A stretch of 5,346 bases of DNA from Defluviitaleaceae bacterium (lineage in GTDB: Bacteria; Bacillota; Clostridia; Lachnospirales; WQUN01). A model generated the notes under the pieces. That model was given only the letters and a program-made list of their open reading frames with translations. It was not told the origin of the DNA and made no database searches. The DNA lies in NCBI GenBank assembly GCA_009783395.1, contig WRHA01000257.1, forward strand, positions 1 to 5,346, read 5' to 3'. Made by a program: the position numbers and the translations under genes. Below, piece after piece: positions 1 to 5,346 of the stretch; position 1 is the first letter of the stretch, and every line of letters begins with the position of its first letter.

Positions 1-303
<303 letters not shown>

Positions 304-325
304 GCTGTACCTCTGTGCTAAGACC

Positions 326-368
326 GTGGGGACGCTGTCCCCACACCCTTGCAAGCCTTTGAAAAGGC
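326..368. repeat. GC-rich hairpin unit between rpoC and its terminator
   Basis: An 8-bp perfect stem, GTGGGGAC (326-333) and GTCCCCAC (337-344), encloses a 3-nt loop GCT. It is followed by a smaller stem, GCCTT (355-359) and AAGGC (364-368), with a TGAA loop. Neither stem has a U-tract behind it, so neither is a good terminator alone. The combination resembles short interspersed palindromic units I associate with clostridial intergenic regions, but that is recollection and no second copy exists in this window. It could alternatively be an mRNA 3'-end stabilising structure for rpoC. Confidence 0.45.
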
Positions 369-379
369 CAAACTTTGAT

Positions 380-416
380 AAAAAAAATCGTTGCTCATAC
401 AGCAACGATTTTTTTT
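380..416. terminator. Bidirectional intrinsic terminator between rpoC and the decarboxylase
   Basis: A perfect inverted repeat has arms 380-395 and 401-416 and a 5-nt loop CATAC at 396-400. Each arm is eight A (or T) residues plus the core ATCGTTGCT or AGCAACGAT. Read on the plus strand, the core hairpin is followed by T8 and terminates rpoC about 80 nt after its stop. Read on the minus strand it is again followed by T8 and can terminate the decarboxylase. The minus-strand gene runs into it: its last codons are encoded in the first arm and its TGA stop begins in the loop. Confidence 0.93.
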
Positions 417-1663
417 GTCGAAGTTCTTTCCCGCACAACCCGCAGTGTTGGATTTGAAATTTTTTTGGTGATTCTTTCGCCGGGGACTAGGCAGGCGATT
501 CCGGGCGGGTATTCGACGATAACTTCCGCCGAGATTCTGCCGATGGCTTGTTCGCTTGGGATGTTTTCGTAGTTGCGCATTATTGCTTCTCGTGGGGACA
601 TGGCGATTTCGGGCAGTACCGGAGCGATCGTATTGTCGCCCTTCGGGGGTGGTGATGTGTTTTGCACGGCGCGAGAAAGTCGCGCAAATCCTTCGTCCGT
701 ATCTGCTACGGAAGTCATTGCAAGGGTGTGTCGATCCGTTGTCATTTCAAATGCAATATCGTCGGCGGCAATTACGCCGTTAAACAGCAACTTGCCGGGA
801 TCATCGTTTTTAACGATGTTTTGCCCAAACTCTTGGCGTGCGGTTTCAAGCCGTTCTACATATTTATCAAATAAATCCGGCTCCGCCCACAATTTCTCAA
901 GTGCGAAATCACACTGCGCCATCATCGCAAACGACGGGCTGGTCGTTTGCATCGCGTTAATGAAAAATCTCAATCGCGGAACATCAACTCGCCCGCCTTT
1001 AACATGCAAAACTGCGCAACCCGAAAGCATCGGCAGTGTTTTGTGAAAACTGTTTACCACAATATCTGCACCGCAAGCTAGTGCATGTGCGGGGAAATAA
1101 TCGTGAAACGCAAAATGCGCTCCGTGCGCTTCGTCAACAATAAGAACGCCGCCACGTGCGTGAACCTTTGCTGCAATCGCCGCAATATCCGACACAAAGC
1201 CCTCATATGTCGGGCTTACGATAAGCGCGGCCGCTCCGTATGGCATGTCGTCGAAGTTTTGGGGAGAAACACGTCCCGCAAGCCCATCTGTTGTAAATTC
1301 CGGCAAAAACCATATCGGCGTCGCGCCGCTTAAAACCAGCCCGTTTACCGCGCTTGCATGTGCATTTCGCGGCACGAAAATGCGCGATTGCTTGCCCGAA
1401 GTTACGGCACATACAGCCGCCGAAACCCCTGCCGAAGAGCCGTTTACCAAAAGAAAGCTCTCGTCGCTGCCGTAAAACCGCGAGATCTTTTCCTGCAAAT
1501 CTCGTATCATTCCTCCGGGCGCGGAAAGCACGTCTGTTTCGGGCAGCTCGGTTACATCAAGCTGAAACAAATTTGGCGGAAAAAAGTTCGCGTTTCGTTT
1601 ATGCCCCGGCATATGAAACGGATATGCGCCGCAGGATATGTAGGCTTCAAGCTCGTTATACAT
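395..1663 (-). CDS. Orn/Lys/Arg decarboxylase family protein (PLP-dependent, fold type I)
   Basis: This 422-residue protein belongs to the Bacillota branch of the Orn/Lys/Arg decarboxylases (B. subtilis SpeA/YaaO type). The family removes CO2 from basic amino acids to give putrescine, cadaverine or agmatine in the cytoplasm. Visible motifs are FHMPGHK (residues 16-22), DVTELPETD (36-44), LLVNGSSAG (71-79), VPRNAHASAVNGLVLSGA (97-114), the cofactor-binding VDEAHGAHF (176-184) and SFHKTLP (205-211), where Lys208 should carry the PLP Schiff base. EYPPGIACLVPGERIT (384-399) is the usual C-terminal motif. The start at 1663 is chosen because GAGGTG lies 5 nt upstream and a promoter lies immediately behind it. 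An in-frame ATG at 1696 adds 11 residues, lacks a Shine-Dalgarno site and falls inside that promoter. The protein is somewhat shorter than the roughly 480-490 residues of SpeA/YaaO, with the shortage towards the C-terminal domain. Substrate cannot be fixed from sequence alone. The gene stands alone and converges on rpoC. Confidence 0.93.
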   Translation of the reverse strand: MYNELEAYISCGAYPFHMPGHKRNANFFPPNLFQLDVTELPETDVLSAPGGMIRDLQEKISRFYGSDESFLLVNGSSAGVSAAVCAVTSGKQSRIFVPRNAHASAVNGLVLSGATPIWFLPEFTTDGLAGRVSPQNFDDMPYGAAALIVSPTYEGFVSDIAAIAAKVHARGGVLIVDEAHGAHFAFHDYFPAHALACGADIVVNSFHKTLPMLSGCAVLHVKGGRVDVPRLRFFINAMQTTSPSFAMMAQCDFALEKLWAEPDLFDKYVERLETARQEFGQNIVKNDDPGKLLFNGVIAADDIAFEMTTDRHTLAMTSVADTDEGFARLSRAVQNTSPPPKGDNTIAPVLPEIAMSPREAIMRNYENIPSEQAIGRISAEVIVEYPPGIACLVPGERITKKISNPTLRVVRERTSTKKIVAV

Positions 1664-1674
1664 GACCTCACCTC
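1664..1674 (-). promoter_or_regulatory. Shine-Dalgarno site that decides the decarboxylase start
   Basis: On the minus strand GAGGTGAGGTC directly precedes the ATG at 1663-1661. GAGGTG is 5 nt from the ATG, a good fit to the anti-Shine-Dalgarno sequence. No such motif precedes the alternative ATG at 1696. Confidence 0.8.
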
Positions 1675-1680
1675 GGGTCA

Positions 1681-1709
1681 AATATAATTGATCCATACAT
1701 TGATCGCAA
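1681..1709 (-). promoter_or_regulatory. Sigma-A type promoter for the decarboxylase
   Basis: On the minus strand TTGCGA (1709-1704) is followed after exactly 17 nt by TATATT (1686-1681). These match TTGACA at 4 of 6 and TATAAT at 5 of 6 positions. Transcription would begin near 1674, leaving a leader of only about 11 nt that is almost nothing but the Shine-Dalgarno site. No other convincing promoter was seen for this gene. This is a prediction from consensus matching only. Confidence 0.6.
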
Positions 1710-1717
1710 GAATTTTT

Positions 1718-1754
1718 AAATCGGTGCGGGTAGTGACACTACCCGCACCGATTT
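1718..1754. repeat. Perfect 18-bp inverted repeat with a 1-nt centre, between divergent promoters
   Basis: AAATCGGTGCGGGTAGTG (1718-1735) is repeated exactly as its reverse complement at 1737-1754 around a single A at 1736. In plus-strand RNA the pairing extends by a U-G wobble (1717/1755) and three U-A pairs (1714-1716/1756-1758). The palindrome lies 8 bp behind the -35 of the minus-strand promoter and 17 bp behind the -35 of the plus-strand promoter. Neither side carries a proper U-tract, so it is a poor terminator. An operator for a dimeric regulator or a barrier between the two promoters is the likelier reading; this function is inferred from position. Confidence 0.75.
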
Positions 1755-1759
1755 GAAAT

Positions 1760-1788
1760 GCATGTTCGCCGTTGACAAACCAACATGC
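1760..1788. promoter_or_regulatory. Inverted repeat GCATGTT-N15-AACATGC over the kinase -35
   Basis: GCATGTT (1760-1766) and AACATGC (1782-1788) form a 7-bp inverted repeat that brackets the TTGACA at 1772-1777. Half-sites about two helical turns apart centred on a -35 are a usual arrangement for a repressor. The arms are short enough to arise by chance. Confidence 0.35.
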
Positions 1789-1800
1789 CCGATATACACT
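1772..1800 (+). promoter_or_regulatory. Sigma-A type promoter for the hybrid kinase
   Basis: A perfect -35, TTGACA (1772-1777), is separated by 17 nt from TACACT (1795-1800), which matches TATAAT at 4 of 6 positions. The predicted start is near A1807, giving a leader of about 134 nt before the kinase start codon. An overlapping TATACA (1793-1798) is a less well spaced alternative. Confidence 0.6.
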
Positions 1801-1821
1801 CATTTTATTGCAGACGAGGAA

Positions 1822-1894
1822 ACACCATCTGGCTTCGAGACGTAATTTCGCCAACCACCGGATGCCAACGGTGTCCATTGCACGCTTGGCGTGC
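1822..1894 (+). other. Possible structured mRNA leader of the kinase gene
   Basis: Within the predicted leader, ACACC (1822-1826) can pair with GGTGT (1870-1874). Stacked inside, ATCTGG (1827-1832) can pair with CCGGAT (1858-1863) with one wobble, leaving a small 3' bulge. Downstream, GCACGC (1880-1885) and GCGTGC (1889-1894) form a tight 6-bp hairpin with a TTG loop, followed by TCTGATTTTG, a weak U-rich stretch. I do not recognise a known riboswitch family. It may be a regulatory leader or chance pairing. Confidence 0.3.
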
Positions 1895-1917
1895 TCTGAT
1901 TTTGTACATATTTGGAA

Positions 1918-1938
1918 AGACGTGATTGAGACGTGATT
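1918..1938 (+). repeat. Tandem direct repeat AGACGTGATT, 11-bp period, at the kinase start
   Basis: AGACGTGATT occurs at 1918-1927 and again at 1929-1938, two bases before the ATG at 1941. The 11-bp period places both copies on the same face of the helix, as in direct-repeat boxes of OmpR/PhoB-type regulators. A third copy with one change, AGACGTAATT, lies at 1838-1847, and AGACG recurs at 1812-1816. The repeat takes the place of a clear Shine-Dalgarno site; only GAGACG (1928-1933) offers weak complementarity. Confidence 0.55.
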
Positions 1939-1940
1939 AA

Positions 1941-4730
1941 ATGATAAACAAGATAAAAAATACAAAACGGGGCTGGATTTTTTTTGTTTACACGGGTCTT
2001 GGCACGGCCGTGTTACTTCTTATCAGCCTGATTTTTTTGTACCTAATTATAAATATGACAGTGCGCGACATTATATATGACCGTGTGCTTGGCATTGCAC
2101 AGCGCGAGAAACAGCTTTACGCCGCGGAAATTGATGCATGGTTCATGACCGCATACGGTAAGGTTGACACATTTGCAAATGCTCTGTCCGCATTGTCATA
2201 TCCGCAGGATGCCCGCGAGCCGGGATTTCGCAGTCTTGACCAAAGGGATTTGGATTTTATCGAAATAGCGGAACGGATTGTAAGCGAAAATTATTATGTT
2301 TCAAACGCATTTATTGGGTTTCTTGATCAAAGCTTTATAAATGGCAGTGGTCTTCGCCCCCCGCCGGGAGCATGGACGCCCGAAAGCGCCGCCTGGTTTC
2401 ATGCCGCAATAGAAGCCGGCGAAGGTGTTGTCATTATGACCGAGCCTTATTGGTCAACCGGTCCGCAAACCTTCACGGCGGGAATCGCCACATTTCTTCC
2501 CGATTTACACGGTGTTGGGGCGGTTGTCGGCATATCCGTTACAAAAGATGATATTTTAAGCAAGCTTGCGCATGACCCGGCTTTAGGCGAAGGCTACCGT
2601 GTGCTGGTAACAAACGACGGTCAGTTCATTTATCACTCGAACCCGGTAATCAGCAACAACGAAAATATTCAATATCTCCGCGATATACCCGGCAGTGCGG
2701 GTAACGAGCTTCTTGACTATATCCGCGATGGTGTTGCAGTGGCAACCTTTTACGGCCCCAGTTTGGGGAGTTCTTATTTTGTTTCCGCACCGCTTAATAC
2801 AGTAGGCTGGACTTTGTTTGACATCGTTCCCGTTTCTGCGGTGGAGAATCCGGTTGAACAAAGCCTGAATGCCATAATGTTTCCGCTGAGTGCTTTAATC
2901 ATAATCATTTATCTCTGCGCGCTAATCCTCTTTTTCAGCATTTCGCGATTAAGAGAGGAGAAGCTTGCATGGGAGCGAAATCTCGCGGAAGCAAATAGCG
3001 AAGCCAAGAGTAAATTTTTGGCGAGAATGAGCCATGAAATACGCACCCCGATCACAACGGTTTTGGGCGTAGCGGAAATACAATTGCAAAATCCCAAACT
3101 GCCGGCGGAAATGGATCGTCCGTTTTCAAAAATTCAAAGCTCTGCAAAAGTATTGCTGAATATTGTAAACGACATCTTGGATCTTTCAAAAATCGAGGCA
3201 GGTAAAATCGAACTGTTGAATGAAGAATACGCGGTTGCCTCGCTAATCACCGATATTGTGAGTTTGCATTACACGGATTCGGACGATAGGGGCATAGGTT
3301 TTTATTTGCATGTGGACGAAAAAATCCCCGCTGATTTGATGGGGGACTTTGTTCGCATCGAGCAGATTATAAATAATTTATTGTCAAATGCGTTTAAATA
3401 CACCGAAGAAGGCTCGGTTGAGCTGAGCTTTTCGTGCGGCGAGGTTGTGGACGGTGTTGTCGATTTGATTATTTGCGTGCATGACACGGGACTCGGCATG
3501 AGCAAAAAACAACGCGAGCTGTTGCATGAAAGCGAGTACACCCGCCTCCACGAGCGCAATAAACGATATATTCGCGGAACAGGCCTGGGGCTTCCGATTG
3601 TTCGAAACTTGCTGGAAATAATGGATGCCCGCATGGAAATGGAAAGCAGTGTCGGCGTCGGAACCTCCGTAGTTGTCACCATTCCCCAACGGGTTTGCGG
3701 CTCCGGTATTATTGGAAAAGAATCTGCCGCGCGATTGCAAGATATGGATGAAACCATGGTTTCAAGCAAGCACGAATTCATAGCCGACCCGATGCCGTAC
3801 GGCAAGGTGCTTGTCGTCGACGACACTGAGTCCACTCTTTTTGTATCCGTGGGTTTTTTAAAGTTTTACGATTTGCAAATTGAAACCTGCAGTGACGGAT
3901 ACGAGTCATTGGAAAAAATAAAAAAGGGAAATATGTACGATATAATTTTTATGGATGAAATGATGCCCGGCATAAACGGTACGGAAACTATGCGGCAAAT
4001 GCGCAATGCGGGCTACACAAACCCGATAATCGCATTGACTGCAAACGCATTAATCGGTCAAAAGGAAATGTATATCCGAAACGGGTTTGACGGCTTTATT
4101 TCAAAACCGATTATCGCGAAACAACTGGACATTATTTTGAAAAAATTCGTGCGCGACACAAAGCCGGCCAAAGTTATTGCCGCCGCGGCAAAAAGAAAAA
4201 CCAAGCGCGACATGGATCAATACAGCAATGAAATTGCGGAAAAAATAAAATTCGATTTCGCACGGGATCACAAAAATTCGTTTAACAAAATCGTGAGCGC
4301 GCTGGAATCGGATGAAACCGAAACGGCTCATCGGATGGCGCACACAATTAAAAGTTTGGCAGGGCTTCTAAAAGAACCCGCTCTCGCAAAAGCCGCAGAA
4401 AGTATCGAACACTCACTGCAATTCGCAGAAACGCCGACCGCAGAGCAGCTCTCCCTTTTACAAAGCGAGATGGATCGCGTTATCAAAAACATCGACGCTC
4501 CAAAAATCGTGTTGCCCCAAGCAATGCTGTTCGATAGGGATGCCGCACTTGCCTTGCTCGAAAAGCTCGACCCGCTGATAAAATCACAAGATTCCGATTG
4601 TCATCGTTTCATTGACGAACTTCGCGCAATCCCCGAAACCGTTGTTCTATGCCGACAAATTGAGCGTTTTGACTTTCGTGCGGCACAAAAAACCCTCGCT
4701 GTGTTAAAAAGCGTTTACGATGAGGTCTAA
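1941..4730 (+). CDS. Membrane hybrid histidine kinase: dCache-like sensor, HisKA, HATPase, receiver, Hpt
   Basis: This 929-residue protein carries a whole phosphorelay. TM1 (about residues 12-38) and TM2 (about 311-334) bracket an extracytoplasmic domain of about 270 residues that looks like dCache_1, with WFHAAIEAG (152-160), TEPYWSTG (167-174) and GVGAVVGISV (191-200). No HAMP domain is seen; a charged helical linker leads to HisKA with SHEIRTP and phospho-acceptor His365. The ATPase domain has the N box NNLLSNAFKYT (478-488), G1 DTGLG (515-519) and G2 GTGLGL (546-551); the usual F box is poorly conserved. The receiver (about 621-736) has D627/D628, phospho-acceptor D672, T700 and K722. Hpt (about 757-852) has HTIKSLAG with His801. 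The tail (853-929) is a further helical domain. ATG 1941 is fixed by an in-frame TAA immediately upstream and by TM1 directly after it. The ligand is unknown. No response regulator lies nearby, so the output partner must be encoded elsewhere. Confidence 0.95.
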   Translation: MINKIKNTKRGWIFFVYTGLGTAVLLLISLIFLYLIINMTVRDIIYDRVLGIAQREKQLYAAEIDAWFMTAYGKVDTFANALSALSYPQDAREPGFRSLDQRDLDFIEIAERIVSENYYVSNAFIGFLDQSFINGSGLRPPPGAWTPESAAWFHAAIEAGEGVVIMTEPYWSTGPQTFTAGIATFLPDLHGVGAVVGISVTKDDILSKLAHDPALGEGYRVLVTNDGQFIYHSNPVISNNENIQYLRDIPGSAGNELLDYIRDGVAVATFYGPSLGSSYFVSAPLNTVGWTLFDIVPVSAVENPVEQSLNAIMFPLSALIIIIYLCALILFFSISRLREEKLAWERNLAEANSEAKSKFLARMSHEIRTPITTVLGVAEIQLQNPKLPAEMDRPFSKIQSSAKVLLNIVNDILDLSKIEAGKIELLNEEYAVASLITDIVSLHYTDSDDRGIGFYLHVDEKIPADLMGDFVRIEQIINNLLSNAFKYTEEGSVELSFSCGEVVDGVVDLIICVHDTGLGMSKKQRELLHESEYTRLHERNKRYIRGTGLGLPIVRNLLEIMDARMEMESSVGVGTSVVVTIPQRVCGSGIIGKESAARLQDMDETMVSSKHEFIADPMPYGKVLVVDDTESTLFVSVGFLKFYDLQIETCSDGYESLEKIKKGNMYDIIFMDEMMPGINGTETMRQMRNAGYTNPIIALTANALIGQKEMYIRNGFDGFISKPIIAKQLDIILKKFVRDTKPAKVIAAAAKRKTKRDMDQYSNEIAEKIKFDFARDHKNSFNKIVSALESDETETAHRMAHTIKSLAGLLKEPALAKAAESIEHSLQFAETPTAEQLSLLQSEMDRVIKNIDAPKIVLPQAMLFDRDAALALLEKLDPLIKSQDSDCHRFIDELRAIPETVVLCRQIERFDFRAAQKTLAVLKSVYDEV

Positions 4731-4772
4731 TTTGTTGAAGCGATTTAAAATTTGTGGTAATCTTACTGTGAC

Positions 4773-4778
4773 TATAAT
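4773..4778 (+). promoter_or_regulatory. Possible -10 element for pta
   Basis: A perfect TATAAT lies 25 nt upstream of the pta start codon. No good -35 sits at 16-18 nt; TTGTGG (4752-4757) is at a short 15-nt spacing, and no TG extension precedes the hexamer. The 73-nt gap after the kinase has no visible terminator, so pta could also be reached by readthrough. Confidence 0.4.
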
Positions 4779-4790
4779 GTAATGAAATTT

Positions 4791-4796
4791 AGGGGA
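4791..4796 (+). promoter_or_regulatory. Shine-Dalgarno site that decides the pta start
   Basis: AGGGGA lies 7 nt before ATG 4804, an ideal spacing. The in-frame ATG at 4798 is only about 1 nt from this motif and would be too close, so 4804 is preferred. Confidence 0.75.
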
Positions 4797-4803
4797 TATG
4801 AGA

Positions 4804-5346
4804 ATGAATTTTTTGGAAAACGTAAAGACACGTGCGAAATCACAGTGCAAAACGATTGTTCTGCCCGAATCACTTGAGCCGAGAATGCTGAAAGCCACGG
4901 CGCAAATTCTTGCCGAGGGGCTTGCTAAAATTATTTTAATCGGCGACCGCACAGAAATCGAAAATATGGCCGCGGCGGAAAACGCAAAAATTGCCGGGGC
5001 AATAATCATTGATCCGATAAATTATCCCGAATTAAACCCCCTTTCGGAAAAACTCTACGAGCTTCGCAAAGCAAAGGGTATGACCCTCGAAGCGGCGCGA
5101 AAAATGCTGGCGGAAAATCCTGTCGCGCTCGGTGACATGCTTGTAAAAGAGGCAATAGCCGACGGCATGGTTGCGGGAGCGGTGTACTCGACAGCCGATG
5201 TTTTGCGCCCCAGCCTGCAAATTTTAAAAACCGCACCGGGTGTTTCGATTGTGTCATCGTTCTTCGTTATGGTTGTCCCCGACTGCGATTTTGGTAACAA
5301 CGGAATATTTCTTTTCTCCGACTGCGCATTAAATCAAAACCCGAAT
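4804..5346 (+). CDS. pta: Phosphate acetyltransferase (N-terminal part, cut by window edge)
   Basis: The frame is open from ATG 4804 to the last base, giving 181 residues of a family usually about 330 long. Conserved blocks are KTIVLPESLEPRMLKA (residues 16-31), YELRKAKGMTLEAA (85-98), VKEAIADGMVAGAVYSTAD (113-131), LRPSLQILKTAPGVSIVSSF (133-152) and the last part, FGNNGIFLFSDCALNQNPN (163-181). The enzyme interconverts acetyl-CoA plus phosphate with acetyl-phosphate plus CoA in the cytoplasm, and with acetate kinase it makes ATP during fermentation. An ackA gene often follows pta but would lie beyond the window. No frameshift is seen. The related phosphate butyryltransferases share the fold, but the ADGMVAGAVYSTAD and TAPGVSIVSSFF blocks favour Pta. 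The gene is co-oriented with the kinase 73 nt upstream; no functional link is shown beyond that. Confidence 0.93.
   Translation, partial: MNFLENVKTRAKSQCKTIVLPESLEPRMLKATAQILAEGLAKIILIGDRTEIENMAAAENAKIAGAIIIDPINYPELNPLSEKLYELRKAKGMTLEAARKMLAENPVALGDMLVKEAIADGMVAGAVYSTADVLRPSLQILKTAPGVSIVSSFFVMVVPDCDFGNNGIFLFSDCALNQNPN

Noticed and set aside
573..1046. 157-codon plus-strand frame opposite the decarboxylase
   Set aside because: It is a shadow of a gene with every expected family motif on the other strand, and it lacks a domain or ribosome-binding site.
1718..1754. Palindrome as an intrinsic terminator
   Set aside because: There is no U-tract on either side, and no gene ends near it; both neighbours start here.
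1762..1845. 27-codon open frame (plus strand) starting with ATG 1762
   Set aside because: It has no Shine-Dalgarno site, and the predicted promoter (1772-1800) lies inside it, so it would not be transcribed from that start.
1678..1965. 95-codon minus-strand frame across the divergent control region
   Set aside because: It covers both promoters, the palindrome and the kinase start codon. It has an unusual composition rich in Trp and Cys, no ribosome-binding site and no recognisable domain.
1971..1990. T8 run early in the kinase as a frameshift or phase-variation tract
   Set aside because: The frame is intact, and the run encodes Ile-Phe-Phe in TM1. A run of eight T is not long enough to claim phase variation without population data.
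3302..3835. 177-codon minus-strand frame opposite the kinase
   Set aside because: It is an antisense shadow of the HisKA/HATPase coding region. Its Ser/Arg-rich composition is typical of reverse frames.

Overview
The window looks like chromosomal DNA from a Gram-positive anaerobe, most likely an uncultured member of Clostridia (Bacillota). The evidence is the Bacillota-type single-domain-fold Orn/Lys/Arg decarboxylase, a hybrid kinase of a build common in that group, purine-rich Shine-Dalgarno sites and a U-tract terminator. This is an inference from gene types, not from a marker search.

Layout: (1) 1-303 (+) is the 3' end of rpoC, the RNA polymerase beta' subunit, ending in a long acidic tail. 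(2) 304-379 is a short spacer holding a GC-rich hairpin that resembles an interspersed repeat. (3) 380-416 is a symmetric A8/T8 hairpin that can terminate transcription in both directions. The opposing gene's stop codon sits in its loop. (4) 395-1663 (-) is a PLP-dependent amino-acid decarboxylase that converges on rpoC. (5) 1664-1940 is a divergent intergenic region. It contains a minus-strand promoter with a very short leader, a perfect 18-bp inverted repeat with a 1-nt centre, a plus-strand TTGACA-17-TACACT promoter, a possibly structured leader, and a tandem 10-nt direct repeat against the kinase start codon. (6) 1941-4730 (+) is a 929-aa membrane hybrid histidine kinase: TM, dCache-like sensor, TM, HisKA, HATPase, receiver, Hpt and a C-terminal helical domain. 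(7) 4804-5346 (+) is the 5' part of pta, phosphate acetyltransferase, cut by the window edge.

The genes cover transcription machinery, polyamine or acid-stress type amino-acid decarboxylation, signal sensing and acetyl-phosphate metabolism. No operon linkage between them is compelling. The decarboxylase and kinase are divergently transcribed and share a control region, which makes co-regulation possible. The kinase and pta are co-oriented with no visible terminator between them. No partner response regulator, mobile element, CRISPR array, tRNA or rRNA is visible. I see no clear evidence of a wholly new system; the divergent control region and the stop-codon-in-terminator arrangement are the most unusual parts.
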